Positions 26,778 to 35,870 are shown, counted from the first letter of the stretch. The stretch is DNA of 64,000 bases from Mangrovimonas xylaniphaga (GCF_001280435.1 NZ_LBIP01000022.1:1-64000); one strand, 5' to 3'. Notes: generated by a model from the sequence alone, not told the origin. Numbers and translations are program-made.

Positions 26778-27692
26778 TTAATCTATTATCGGTAATTGCT
26801 TTCGCTTTAAATTAATGTTCATTCCTGCAATGCCTTGTAAACCGCCCGTATGGATGGCCAATATTTTGGATTGCTTTGGAAAATACCCTTTTTTGATCAA
26901 ATCCAAAATACCATACATCATTTTTCCCGTGTAAACAGGATCTAAAGGAATTTGATATTGTTTCTTAAACTGATTAATAAAACTGATTAAATCTTCATTT
27001 ATTTTGGCGTATCCTCCAAAATGGTAATCCTCAATCAACGACCAGTTTGTATTTCTTGCAAACTTACTAATATCCTTGGACAAAAAACCACCTTTCAAGG
27101 CGGGAAATCCGAGAATCTTTTGGGCTGAACTACTGCCATTAATCAGCCCTGAAATAGTGCCTCCTGTGCCCACGGCACAACAGATATAATCAAAATCATC
27201 TTGGACGTCCTTTAAAATTTCTTCGCAGCCTTTCACCGCCAATTCATTGGTACCTCCCTCTGGAACCAAATAGAACGATCCAAATCTGGTTTCTAATTGC
27301 TCAATAAACTCAGGGGAAGTTTTGTATCGATAATCCTCCCTGGTGACAAACTGAAATTGCATGCCACATTCCTTGGCAAATTTTAAGGTGGGGTTATCGG
27401 CAACTTTATAGGTCAGCTCTTCTCCCCTAATCACCCCTATGGTTTTAAATCCTTGTGCTTGACCAGCAGCAGCTACTGCCGCAATATGGTTGGAAAAGGC
27501 ACCTCCAAAGGTGAGCAAGGTATCAAATCCCCCATCCTTGGCCGCTTTTAAGTTATATAGAAGTTTACGGTATTTATTGCCAGAAACATGCTCGTGAATT
27601 CTATCTTCACGCTTTACAAACAATTGAACAGAACCGAATTCGGGTGGCAACAGCACCTCTTGAATGACGGCATCTTCCAGTTTAAATTTCAT
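26778..27692 (-). CDS. PLP enzyme, ACC deaminase / D-cysteine desulfhydrase family
   Basis: The 304-residue fold-type II PLP enzyme has the catalytic Lys in HEHVSGNKYRKL (~Lys42), TFGGAFSNHIAAVAAAG for substrate binding, and the phosphate-binding loop VGTGGTISGLI. True ACC deaminases are usually ~338 residues. This shorter form is typical of Bacteroidetes homologues whose substrate is not established; D-cysteine or another D-amino acid is possible. The gene overlaps the upstream membrane-protein gene by 11 bases and leads into the glucosaminidase and hemL. Confidence 0.88.
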   Translation of the reverse strand: MKFKLEDAVIQEVLLPPEFGSVQLFVKREDRIHEHVSGNKYRKLLYNLKAAKDGGFDTLLTFGGAFSNHIAAVAAAGQAQGFKTIGVIRGEELTYKVADNPTLKFAKECGMQFQFVTREDYRYKTSPEFIEQLETRFGSFYLVPEGGTNELAVKGCEEILKDVQDDFDYICCAVGTGGTISGLINGSSSAQKILGFPALKGGFLSKDISKFARNTNWSLIEDYHFGGYAKINEDLISFINQFKKQYQIPLDPVYTGKMMYGILDLIKKGYFPKQSKILAIHTGGLQGIAGMNINLKRKQLPIID

Positions 27693-28020
27693 GTTTGCAA
27701 AGGTACCTCAAAAAGGCGAAAAAAGGTCTTGTCTTCAGGTATTCCATATTGCTTTCCTGCAAAAAAGCTTCGCGTTCAAAAGAAATATTTCGGTAGGCTC
27801 TTCTGTGGTTTCTGTATTTCATCAATCCGAACAAATACTCCAAAAAATACCACACATAAAAAGGTAGGATCAACAATTCCAATTGCTGTTTTAAATGAAT
27901 GTATTCATGGTTGATCAAAACAACATCAGACTTCAACTCCTTCTCCTTCAAAAATACAAAAGGGTACATTGTCATCCCTGTGTAACCCTTCGGCACTAAA
28001 TATTTGGAAATAAAAATCAT
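27682..28020 (-). CDS. Small membrane protein with HEYIH motif
   Basis: I chose the ATG at 28020 (112 residues); a GTG 24 bases upstream is in frame but less likely. The sequence has INHEYIHLKQQLELLILPFYVWYF, where HEYIH (~40-44) fits HExxH and is followed directly by a hydrophobic segment (~52-66). The second half is basic (YRNHRRAYRNISFEREAF). This arrangement recalls tiny membrane-bound zinc peptidases but a clear third ligand is not obvious, though Glu in FEREAF is a candidate. Function unknown. It starts the hemL operon and is divergent from the DUF5522 gene. Confidence 0.65.
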   Translation of the reverse strand: MIFISKYLVPKGYTGMTMYPFVFLKEKELKSDVVLINHEYIHLKQQLELLILPFYVWYFLEYLFGLMKYRNHRRAYRNISFEREAFLQESNMEYLKTRPFFAFLRYLCKHEI

Positions 28021-28056
28021 AGAAATTACCCTTTCAAAAATCACTCCAAATTACAT

Positions 28057-28064
28057 TATCTTTG
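28057..28064 (+). promoter_or_regulatory. -7 box of the DUF5522 gene
   Basis: TATCTTTG matches TAnnTTTG and ends 4 bases before the ATG at 28069, which would make an almost leaderless transcript. No good TTG is seen upstream. Confidence 0.35.
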
Positions 28065-28068
28065 CCAC

Positions 28069-28233
28069 ATGAAGAAAATAATTCCTATTGAAGAAGGAGA
28101 TTACTACCTCACCCCCGAAGGATACCGTTGCTTTACAGAACAATACCATCTAAAACGCGGCTATTGCTGCCAAAGTGGCTGTAGACACTGCCCCTATGGC
28201 TACAATAAAAATACGGGATCCACTAAAAAATAA
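28069..28233 (+). CDS. DUF5522-family Cys-rich mini-protein
   Basis: The 54-residue protein reads MKKIIPIEEGDYYLTPEGYR and then CFTEQYHLKRGYCCQSGCRH, ending CPYGYNKNTGSTKK. The core GYCC-x2-GC-x2-CPYGY is the pattern of the DUF5522 family, a probable small metal-binding protein (Cys-Cys, Cys, His, Cys). Function is unknown in the family. It is transcribed divergently from the HEYIH membrane-protein gene. Confidence 0.88.
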   Translation: MKKIIPIEEGDYYLTPEGYRCFTEQYHLKRGYCCQSGCRHCPYGYNKNTGSTKK

Positions 28234-28398
28234 CCCCTTTTATTTCGTAATTTTAGTTTTACAATTAGCTAACCCTTCAATATTTGAGTCAAAAATATTG
28301 GTATGATTATTGATTACTTTTATGTTGAACAAAAAATGGACTAACTTAATTTTTGGCACTTTCAACAAACCAAACACCAAATTAAAATTGAAAACACG

Positions 28399-28938
28399 AT
28401 GAAAAGATTCTTAACTACGCTCACACTGGCCATTGTAATAGTAACAGGGACTTCCTGTAGTTCTGTACAGGTAGCTTCCGATTACGATAAAAAGGTAGAT
28501 TTCACGCAATACAAAACCTTTGCCTTTTTCAAAACAGGGATTGATAAAGCCGAAATTAGCGATTTGGACAAAAAACGTATCCTAAGAGCCATTGAAGCAG
28601 AACTTTTGGCCAAAGGCTATACAAAATCCGAGAATCCAGATATGTTGGTAAGCATTTTTACCAAATCCAGAGAAAAGGTGAATGTCTATAACAATGGCTA
28701 TGGTCCTTATGGCTATGGCTGGGGCTGGAGCCCTTACTACTGGAACAATTACAATACAGTTTCTGTAGATACCGAGGGGGTTTTATACATAGACCTTATA
28801 GATAATGCCAAAAAAGAATTGGTTTGGCAAGGACAAGGCACTGGTTACTTAAGTAAAAATATGGACAAGAAAGAAGAACGTATCAATGAGTTTGTTTCCA
28901 AAATCATGGAGAAATACCCACCGGAAATGATCAAGTAA
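28399..28938 (+). CDS. DUF4136 lipoprotein
   Basis: The 179-residue protein has a lipoprotein signal (lipobox GTSC, Cys20) and the DUF4136 pattern: SSVQVASDYDKKVDFTQYKT, IEAELLAKGYTKSENPDMLV, and a Gly/Tyr/Trp-rich insert (NNGYGPYGYGWGWSPYYWNN). The C-terminal LVWQGQGTGYLSKN is also typical. These proteins sit in the envelope; their role is not known. It has its own terminator. Confidence 0.88.
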   Translation: MKRFLTTLTLAIVIVTGTSCSSVQVASDYDKKVDFTQYKTFAFFKTGIDKAEISDLDKKRILRAIEAELLAKGYTKSENPDMLVSIFTKSREKVNVYNNGYGPYGYGWGWSPYYWNNYNTVSVDTEGVLYIDLIDNAKKELVWQGQGTGYLSKNMDKKEERINEFVSKIMEKYPPEMIK

Positions 28939-28958
28939 GATAACCTCACACTAAAACT

Positions 28959-28995
28959 CAAAGGCGCTGACATTTATAATCAGCGCCTTTTTTAT
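28959..28995 (+). terminator. Terminator after the DUF4136 gene
   Basis: AAAGGCGCTGA pairs with TCAGCGCCTTTTTT around CATTTATAA, 21 bases after the stop. Confidence 0.9.
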
Positions 28996-29047
28996 CACTT
29001 ATAAATCAGGATGCTCCAAGCTATTTTAGTCTTCGTTTATAAAACCC

Positions 29048-29055
29048 TATCTTTG
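29048..29055 (+). promoter_or_regulatory. -7 box of the SulP gene
   Basis: TATCTTTG, 41 bases before the ATG at 29097, matches TAnnTTTG; the -33 box is not clear. Confidence 0.35.
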
Positions 29056-29096
29056 CCGCCTTTTAGTAGAAACAAATCAAGAAACTCGGTTTAAAG

Positions 29097-30749
29097 ATGT
29101 TCAAGAACTTTACCCAAAACCCTAAAAACGACATTTTCGCTGGTATTACAGTATCATTGGCGATGATTCCCGAAGTGGTTGCCTTTGCCTTCCTGGCACA
29201 GATAGACCCCTTGGTAGCATTGTCCGGTGCCTTCATTATTGGATTGATCACCGCAATTTTTGGTGGAAGACCAGGATTGATCTCTGGCGCGGCGGGAGCT
29301 GTTGCCGTTATTTTTGTTCATCTTATTTCTGAAGGACATGCCAAAGGGATGTTATTTGATACGCCTGTTGAAAACATGGGCTATTTCTACCTGTTAGCGG
29401 CTGTTATTTTAATGGGGATTATCCAAATAGCTGCTGGTGTGTTTAAATTGGGGCGTTTTGTACGCTTGATACCGCATCCCGTAATGATGGGATTTGTAAA
29501 CGGTTTAGCCATCGTAATTTTTTTGGCGCAAGTCCGTATGTTCTCCCACAAGCAATTGGAAATTAGGGCCGATGGCTTAAAAAAATATATCGACATCCCA
29601 ATGCAAGGCATGGAACTTTACACCATGCTAGGCCTTGTCGGACTTACGATGGCCATTATTTGGTTGTTGCCTAAAGTGACCTCCAAAATCCCAGCTGCCT
29701 TAACCGCAATTCTTGTTACCACAGGTATTGTTGTGTTCTTCAACCTGGACGTCAGCACTGTTGGTTCTTATATTGTAGAAGGCGGAGGAGAAGGTCTAAA
29801 AGGCGAGTTCCCTACTCCAAACATTGAACTTTGGCAAAATCTACCTTTCAATTTAGACACTCTTAAATTCATTCTTCCATATGCCTTTTTAGCGGCATCT
29901 GTGGGGCTTATTGAATCTTTAATGACCATGAACTTGGTGGATGAACTTACAGAAACCAGAGGAAACGGGAACCGTGAATGTGTAGCTCAAGGAGCAGGGA
30001 ATATTGTAAGTGGTCTGTTTGGAGGTACCGGCGGTTGCGGTATGATTGGCCAAACGGTGATTAACATTAATGCTGGCGGTAGAGGGCGCCTTTCAGGAGT
30101 TATGATGGCCTTAACCTTGTTGACCTTCATCCTATTCACTGCGCAATATATTGAGCAAGTTCCTATTGCCGCCTTGGTAGGTGTCATGTTTATGATGGTT
30201 ATTGAAACTTTTGCTTGGTCCAGTTTTAGAATTATCAGAAAAATCCCTGTGGCAGATGCCACTGTATTGATTATTGTATCGGCTGTAACCGTTATTTTTG
30301 ATTTGGCAATTGCGGTATTTATTGGGGTTATTTTATCGGCTTTGGTATTTGCGTGGAAAAACGCCACCATGATTAGAGCTCGTAAACGCATGCAACCGGA
30401 CGGTACCAAAACCTATGAAATCTGGGGGCCTTTATTCTTTGGATCTGTTCAAAATTTCAACGAGAAGTTTGATATAAAAAATGACCCTGATAAAGTAGAA
30501 ATTGATTTTGTGGAATCTCGAGTAAGCGACCACTCTGCTTTGGAAGCCATCACAAATTTGGTGAACAAATATGAAGCCGAAGGGAAATCCATCAAACTAA
30601 AACACTTAAGCGAAGATTGCAAAACCTTGCTGTATAAAGCCAATCCTAAATTTAAAGATGTGGTGATTGAAGACATCGACGATCCTAGATATTATCTGGC
30701 CGCCGATCCAGAGAAATTTACTAAACCTCTTTCTGAATACAACCTATAA
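29097..30749 (+). CDS. SulP-family inorganic anion transporter with STAS domain
   Basis: The 550-residue protein has about 12-14 membrane segments in the first ~430 residues, including the family stretch GITVSLAMIPEVVAFAFLAQ and GNIVSGLFGGTGGCGMIGQT. A cytoplasmic STAS domain follows (~440-540) with the anti-sigma-antagonist-like core VEIDFVESRVSDHSALEAI. SulP members move sulfate, bicarbonate or other anions across the inner membrane, and sequence alone does not tell which. It is monocistronic and converges on the E1 gene across a shared terminator. Confidence 0.93.
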   Translation: MFKNFTQNPKNDIFAGITVSLAMIPEVVAFAFLAQIDPLVALSGAFIIGLITAIFGGRPGLISGAAGAVAVIFVHLISEGHAKGMLFDTPVENMGYFYLLAAVILMGIIQIAAGVFKLGRFVRLIPHPVMMGFVNGLAIVIFLAQVRMFSHKQLEIRADGLKKYIDIPMQGMELYTMLGLVGLTMAIIWLLPKVTSKIPAALTAILVTTGIVVFFNLDVSTVGSYIVEGGGEGLKGEFPTPNIELWQNLPFNLDTLKFILPYAFLAASVGLIESLMTMNLVDELTETRGNGNRECVAQGAGNIVSGLFGGTGGCGMIGQTVININAGGRGRLSGVMMALTLLTFILFTAQYIEQVPIAALVGVMFMMVIETFAWSSFRIIRKIPVADATVLIIVSAVTVIFDLAIAVFIGVILSALVFAWKNATMIRARKRMQPDGTKTYEIWGPLFFGSVQNFNEKFDIKNDPDKVEIDFVESRVSDHSALEAITNLVNKYEAEGKSIKLKHLSEDCKTLLYKANPKFKDVVIEDIDDPRYYLAADPEKFTKPLSEYNL

Positions 30750-30751
30750 AA

Positions 30752-30783
30752 GAAAAGCGACTCAATCGAGTCGCTTTTTTATT
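30752..30783. terminator. Bidirectional terminator ending the paa/2-oxoacid dehydrogenase run
   Basis: AAAAGCGACTC pairs with GAGTCGCTTTTTT around AATC. It serves SulP on the plus strand and, on the minus strand, is the only clear terminator I find downstream of paaE across about 16 kb. Confidence 0.85.
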
Positions 30784-32853
30784 TTAATATTCCAATAACT
30801 GAATAATTTTCTCTTTCACTTTTTCTGTAGACGGAATCATGGTCTGCTCTAAAGTGCTGTTCAATGGAATGGCAGGCATGTTTTCACTACCAATGGTCAT
30901 CACAGGCCCATCCAAAAATTTAAAACATTCCTCCTGAATTTTCCCTGATAAAGCCCTAGCAAAACTATTATTGGAAGGCTCCTCAGTCACTACCAAACAC
31001 TTCCCGGTCTTCTTCACCGATTTCATGATGGTCTCTTCATCCAGAGGATATAGCGTACGCAAATCAATCACTTCAATTTGGTCTTGCATCCCCAATTCCT
31101 CCGATGCATTCATCGCCCAATGCACTCCCATTCCATAGGACACAATTGTTAAGGTTTCAACCTCCTCCTGTTTCCATATTTCCTGAAGTACCCAAGCTTG
31201 CCCGAATGGCAACACATAATCCTCGGCAGGCTCCACCGAAGTAGCGCCTTGGGTTCCTTTCACCTTACTCCAGTACAATCCTTTGTGCTCAAAAATAACT
31301 ACTGGATTTGGATCGTGATAGGCTGCCTTCATCAATCCTTTTAAATCGGCACCATTGCTTGGATATGCAATTTTAATCCCACGGATATTGGTTACCACAC
31401 TCTCCACAGAAGATGAGTGGTAAGGTCCTCCACTACCATAAGCGCCAATAGGCACGCGCAAAATCATGCTTACCGGCCATTTTCCATTGGACAGATAACA
31501 GCTTCTACTAACCTCCGTAAACAACTGGTTCAATCCTGGCCAGATATAATCGGCAAACTGAACCTCAACAATAGGTTTTAAACCTACGGCGCTCATTCCA
31601 ACTGTAGACCCAACAATAAAGGCCTCCTGTATAGGCGTATTGAACACACGATCGTCTCCAAACTTTTGAGCCAAGGTAGCGGCTTCACGGAACACTCCTC
31701 CCAATCTTCCTCCAACATCCTGTCCGTACAACAAACACTCCTTGTACTGTTTCATCAATTCTTCCACCGCAAACAACGCACAGTCTACCATCACGACCTT
31801 TTCGGCCCCTTTTGGTGTACGCTCTCCCTTTTCTTCGGTGATTGGCGTAAGTGCAAAATCGTTTGTAAACAAGTCTTCCGGTTGTGGGTCTTCGGCCTGT
31901 AAAGCTCTTTCATAATCGGCCTCCACTTTTGCTTTCGCAGAAGCTTCTATTTCCTCAATTTCTTCCGCAGAGAATCCATGATTCAACAATTGCTGTTTCA
32001 AAACAGGGTATGGATCTCTTGTTTTGGCCTCTTCCAAATCATCGCGATACCATTCCATTCTCACCCCAGATGTATGGTGATTCAACAATGGCACCTTAGC
32101 ATGAACCAAGAAAGGTCTACGCTCCTTACGAATGGTAGCAATTACCTTTTCAATAGCCTCGTAGCTCTCAATAAAATTAGCGCCGTCAATAGAAATGGCT
32201 TCCAATCCATTAAACCCTTGGGCATATTCAAAAGCACTTTGGGCACGGGTCTCCGCTTCATTGGCAGAAATATCCCAACCATTGTCCTGTACCAAATACA
32301 GAATTGGCATTTGCTTTAAAGCAGCCATTTGAAAGGCTTCGGCAATCTCACCCTCAGTAACAGAAGCATCTCCCAAACTACATACAGAAATAGGTGCGTC
32401 ATCTGTCAATTCTACATCCCCAAGAACAGGGTTTTTCAATCCTTGCTTTTCCAAATATTGCATCCCCATGGCAACGCCTGTTGCAGGAATGGCCTGCATG
32501 CCCGTAGCCGAAGACTGGTGAGGAATTTTAGGCTTATCCAAATCCTTTAAACTAGGGTGCGAATAATAAGTTCTTCCTCCTGAAAACGGATCGTCCTTTT
32601 TGGCCAACACCTGTAGCATTAAATCGTACGGCTGTAATCCAAACGAAAGCAACATGGCGTCATCTCGGTAATATGGAAAGGCATAATCCTGCGGCAATAA
32701 CTGCATCCCCAAAGCCGTCTGCACCGCCTCATGACCTCTTGAAGTGGCATGTACATATTTGGAAACTACCTTAAAATTAGCTTCGTATAATTCGGCCATG
32801 GCTTTGGCCGTACATAAATTTGAAAATCCTCTTTCTAAAATGTCCTTCTTCAT
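30784..32853 (-). CDS. 2-oxoacid dehydrogenase E1, fused alpha and beta subunits
   Basis: The 689-residue protein is a thiamine-diphosphate E1 that decarboxylates 2-oxoacids and acylates the E2 lipoyl group. The alpha half (1-~340) has the ThDP motif GDASVTEGEIAEAFQMAALK ending in a QDNGWDIS Asn. The beta half (~350-689) has YGQDVGGRLGGVFREAATL, VGSTVGMSAVGLKPIVEVQF and the C-terminal ThDP-clamping region. Fused E1 is common in Bacteroidetes. It overlaps ilvE by 1 base (TAATG), so the aminotransferase and E1 are translationally coupled. Branched-chain 2-oxoacids are the default substrate; phenylpyruvate is a hypothesis from context. No E3 gene is in the window. Confidence 0.93.
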   Translation of the reverse strand: MKKDILERGFSNLCTAKAMAELYEANFKVVSKYVHATSRGHEAVQTALGMQLLPQDYAFPYYRDDAMLLSFGLQPYDLMLQVLAKKDDPFSGGRTYYSHPSLKDLDKPKIPHQSSATGMQAIPATGVAMGMQYLEKQGLKNPVLGDVELTDDAPISVCSLGDASVTEGEIAEAFQMAALKQMPILYLVQDNGWDISANEAETRAQSAFEYAQGFNGLEAISIDGANFIESYEAIEKVIATIRKERRPFLVHAKVPLLNHHTSGVRMEWYRDDLEEAKTRDPYPVLKQQLLNHGFSAEEIEEIEASAKAKVEADYERALQAEDPQPEDLFTNDFALTPITEEKGERTPKGAEKVVMVDCALFAVEELMKQYKECLLYGQDVGGRLGGVFREAATLAQKFGDDRVFNTPIQEAFIVGSTVGMSAVGLKPIVEVQFADYIWPGLNQLFTEVSRSCYLSNGKWPVSMILRVPIGAYGSGGPYHSSSVESVVTNIRGIKIAYPSNGADLKGLMKAAYHDPNPVVIFEHKGLYWSKVKGTQGATSVEPAEDYVLPFGQAWVLQEIWKQEEVETLTIVSYGMGVHWAMNASEELGMQDQIEVIDLRTLYPLDEETIMKSVKKTGKCLVVTEEPSNNSFARALSGKIQEECFKFLDGPVMTIGSENMPAIPLNSTLEQTMIPSTEKVKEKIIQLLEY

Positions 32854-33920
32854 TAAACTAATTCCTTTTCAATTTTAATGATCCAGTTAAAAGGATCTTC
32901 AATCTTTCCTGTTTTGATAGCATTAAGGGTATCGTTCACATCCAAACCAACAGGGCTATCATCGGAAACATGGATTACCTCATCTCCCATTCCAATCTCT
33001 TGGATGTAGGCAATTCCTACAGCCGTTCCAGTTCCAAAAGCTTCCTCCAAAGTTCCTAATTTCGCAGCTTCCTTGATTTCATCTATCGTTATTGGATGCT
33101 CCACCACTTCAAAACCTTTGGCTTTTAAAACATCCATCACACTCATTCTAGTGATACCGTCCAAAATGGCACCATCCCGCTTTGGTGTGATAAACTTCCC
33201 ATCTATTTTAAAGAAGATGTTCATGGTACCCACCTCCTGAATATATCTGTGCTCAACTGCATCCAACCAAAGTACTTGATCGTAACCTTTTGCCTTCGCA
33301 AGTTCTGTTGGCCTGATGGCCGCAGCATAATTACCAGCGGCTTTGGCTTCTCCCGTTCCTCCCTCAACTGCTCTCACGTACTTTTTCTCTGCCCACAACT
33401 TGATACGTTTACTAAAAAATGGACCCGAAGGAGATGCCATGATAATGAACTTGTAATGGTTTGCGGCACGCATTCCTATAAAAGGTTCATCGGCGTACAT
33501 AAAAGGGCGTAAATACAACGCACTTCCTTCTGCAGGTGGAATCCAATTATGTTCCAAAGCGACCAACTGCTTCAAACCTTCAACAAATAAATCTTCAGGG
33601 AAATGAGGCATTCCCATTCTATCGGCGCTGGTATTTAAACGGGCGGCATTCTTTTCGGCACGGAATAATCTTGGGCAGCCATCGGCGCCCACCGTTGCCT
33701 TCATACCTTCAAAAATGGCCTGTCCATAATGCAAGGCCATGGCTGCTGGATGGGTTGCTATGGGAGCCAAAGGCTCTATCCTTGGGTTAACCCACTGTCC
33801 ATTTTCATAATCACAAATAAACATGTGATCGGTAAAAGTAGTTCCCAAAGGGATATTGTTAAAGTCTACCGTATCAACTTTCGACTTTTCTACTGTTTTT
33901 ATATTGATGTTATAAGACAT
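32853..33920 (-). CDS. ilvE: Branched-chain amino acid aminotransferase (class IV PLP)
   Basis: The 355-residue class IV aminotransferase has GQAIFEGMKATVG near the N-terminus, the PLP Lys in GTGEAKAAGNYAAAI (~Lys198), EVGTMNIFFKI and the FGTGTAVGIAYIQEIG phosphate-binding turn. It interconverts Val/Leu/Ile and their 2-oxoacids, and relatives often also accept Phe and Tyr. It lies between E2 and E1 genes, 3 bases after E2 and overlapping E1 by 1 base. The order implies that the 2-oxoacid it makes is handed to the dehydrogenase complex. Confidence 0.93.
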   Translation of the reverse strand: MSYNINIKTVEKSKVDTVDFNNIPLGTTFTDHMFICDYENGQWVNPRIEPLAPIATHPAAMALHYGQAIFEGMKATVGADGCPRLFRAEKNAARLNTSADRMGMPHFPEDLFVEGLKQLVALEHNWIPPAEGSALYLRPFMYADEPFIGMRAANHYKFIIMASPSGPFFSKRIKLWAEKKYVRAVEGGTGEAKAAGNYAAAIRPTELAKAKGYDQVLWLDAVEHRYIQEVGTMNIFFKIDGKFITPKRDGAILDGITRMSVMDVLKAKGFEVVEHPITIDEIKEAAKLGTLEEAFGTGTAVGIAYIQEIGMGDEVIHVSDDSPVGLDVNDTLNAIKTGKIEDPFNWIIKIEKELV

Positions 33921-33923
33921 GAC

Positions 33924-35237
33924 TTATATTTTTCTATTCGTATCAAACTGTTCAAAATAATCGGCTACGCGACGCACAAAACTACCTCCCAGATGGCCAT
34001 CAACCACGCGGTGGTCAAAAGACAGGGACAGGTACATCATGCTTCTAATAGCAATCACATCGCCATTTTCGGTTTCGATAACTTCAGGACGTTTTTTAAT
34101 AATCCCCAAAGCTAAAATGGCCACTTCTGGTTGGTTGATAATCGGCGTTCCCATAACGCTTCCAAAGGTCCCCACGTTGGAAATGGTAAAGGTGCTTCCT
34201 TTAATATCGTCACCACCCAGCTTATTATCTCTAGCCTTGCCTGCCATTTCATTGACGTTTTGAGCCAACGTTTGCAAATCCTTGGTATCGGCATTTTTCA
34301 CTACGGGAACAATTAAATTTCCTGAAGGCAATGCAGTTGCCATCCCAATATTGATATCCTCCTTAACAATGATGTTTTTACCATCCACCGAAGCGTTGAT
34401 ATTTGGAAAATCCTTAACAGCCTTGGCAACGGCTTCCACAAACAAAGGTGTAAAGGTTAAACGCTCTCCGTACTTTTCCTCGAAAGCCTTTTTATTGTCA
34501 TTACGCCATTTCACCATATTAGTCAAATCGGCCTCTACGTAAGCAGTCACATGTGGGGACGTATGCTTTGAATACACCATATGGTCGGCAATCATTTGAC
34601 GCATGCGATCCATTTCAACAACCTTTCCTTTTCCTTTGTCAAAACTTAACTGCGGAATGCGATAAGCTGTTGGATCTTGAACTACAGGCTGGGCAAACTT
34701 ATAAGGTCGGCCCTCTTGGATATAATTGAAAACATCGCTTTTTCGCAACCTGCCTTCATGCCCAGTAGCAGGAATTCTTGAGAGTTCCTCAAAACTGATA
34801 TGATGTTCCCTTGCAATTTTTTCAACCAAAGGCGAAAAAAATGTATTAGTATTATTCACCGAAAAACTCGCCGTATCAATTACTGATGGCTGTATATTCT
34901 TTACTTTTTTAGGTTGAGAATTCGTCTCCTTTTTGGATGTAACGGTCTTTGTCTTATCAGATGTATTCTTACCATCTTGAGAAGAATTCAACGTTTCCGA
35001 AACTTCCAAAACAGCAATCACCTCTCCAACGGGCACCACATCTTTAGCTTGGAACATGGTTTTCACCAAAGTCCCCGAACTCGTTGCCGGCACTTCATTA
35101 TCAACCTTATCTGTAGCAACTTCTAAAAGAATATCCCCTTCCTCAAAACTATCCCCTTCATTCACCAACCAATTGATAATGGTTCCCTCTGTTATACTTT
35201 CGCCCATTTTGGGCATTTTCAATTCGAATTTCGACAT
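33924..35237 (-). CDS. 2-oxoacid dehydrogenase E2 (dihydrolipoyl acyltransferase)
   Basis: The 437-residue protein has a lipoyl domain (1-80) with the lipoylated Lys in EVATDKVDNEVP (~Lys43). Next are a Ser/Thr/Lys linker, a peripheral-subunit-binding domain (~130-170, SPLVEKIAREHHISFEELSR), and a catalytic core with SFDHRVVDGHLGG (catalytic His, ~His414). It transfers the acyl group to CoA. A TetR-type operator copy lies 8 bases before the ATG, and paaY ends 36 bases upstream. It could serve branched-chain acyl groups or phenylacetyl. Confidence 0.94.
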   Translation of the reverse strand: MSKFELKMPKMGESITEGTIINWLVNEGDSFEEGDILLEVATDKVDNEVPATSSGTLVKTMFQAKDVVPVGEVIAVLEVSETLNSSQDGKNTSDKTKTVTSKKETNSQPKKVKNIQPSVIDTASFSVNNTNTFFSPLVEKIAREHHISFEELSRIPATGHEGRLRKSDVFNYIQEGRPYKFAQPVVQDPTAYRIPQLSFDKGKGKVVEMDRMRQMIADHMVYSKHTSPHVTAYVEADLTNMVKWRNDNKKAFEEKYGERLTFTPLFVEAVAKAVKDFPNINASVDGKNIIVKEDINIGMATALPSGNLIVPVVKNADTKDLQTLAQNVNEMAGKARDNKLGGDDIKGSTFTISNVGTFGSVMGTPIINQPEVAILALGIIKKRPEVIETENGDVIAIRSMMYLSLSFDHRVVDGHLGGSFVRRVADYFEQFDTNRKI

Positions 35238-35244
35238 TCTTATG

Positions 35245-35262
35245 AACTAATGTTTGTTAGTT
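35245..35262 (-). promoter_or_regulatory. Operator copy upstream of the E2 gene
   Basis: AACTAATGTTTGTTAGTT is identical at 15 of 18 positions to the perfect palindrome before paaE (47107-47124) and keeps 6 of 8 symmetric pairs. On the minus strand a weak -7-like TAAGTTTA (35266-35273) lies just upstream, giving nearly the same geometry as at paaE. Confidence 0.55.
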
Positions 35263-35273
35263 TATTAAACTTA

Positions 35274-35867
35274 CTATTTCATAAAATCACGAAGCGTGTC
35301 ATAGGCACCCTCCTGAACTTTCATGTTTTCCGGAATCTCTCTTAAAGGTGCAACCTCCTTCAAACTCTCGTGGCAATCTGCAGGTAATTGCTGATACAAT
35401 TGCGTCCCTTTGGTCTTCCATGCAATCATTTCATCGGAAACTTCCTTGACAACTTTGGCTGGGTTTCCAACAACAAGACTTCGGTTTGGAATGATGGTTT
35501 CTGCCTTTACAAAGGCCATAGCACCAACGATGCATTCATCCCCTATTTGGGCATCGTCCATAATGACACTGTTCATCCCAATCAAGCAATTTCGTCCCAA
35601 ATTAGCACCATGAATCACGGCTCCATGACCAACATGGGCACTTTCTTTAAGCGTGATTGATTTCCCCGGAAACATGTGCACCGTACAGTTTTCCTGAACG
35701 TTCACTCCATCTTCCAAAATGATTTGTCCCCAATCGCCACGAATGGCAGCTCCAGGACCTATATAGCAGTTTTTTCCGATGATAACGTTTCCGGTTACGG
35801 CCGCCAAAGGGTGCACAAAACTACTTTCGTGTACTACTGGCGTATATCCTTTAAAACTGTAAATCAT
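35274..35867 (-). CDS. paaY: PaaY-like hexapeptide thioesterase / gamma-carbonic-anhydrase fold protein
   Basis: The 197-residue left-handed beta-helix protein has repeats such as VTGNVIIGKNCYIGPGAAIRG and metal-binding His residues in HVGHGAVIHGANLG. Length and the C-terminal helix match PaaY, a thioesterase that rescues CoA from dead-end phenylacetate-pathway intermediates in E. coli. It sits 3 bases downstream of paaF. It is the last paa-type gene before the E2 gene. Confidence 0.88.
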   Translation of the reverse strand: MIYSFKGYTPVVHESSFVHPLAAVTGNVIIGKNCYIGPGAAIRGDWGQIILEDGVNVQENCTVHMFPGKSITLKESAHVGHGAVIHGANLGRNCLIGMNSVIMDDAQIGDECIVGAMAFVKAETIIPNRSLVVGNPAKVVKEVSDEMIAWKTKGTQLYQQLPADCHESLKEVAPLREIPENMKVQEGAYDTLRDFMK

Positions 35868-35870
35868 GGG

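Noticed and set aside
28278-28301. CAATATTT/AAATATTG inverted repeat before the DUF4136 gene.
   Set aside because: It is a pure AT-rich stem without a T run or a nearby promoter box, and such repeats are expected by chance at this composition.
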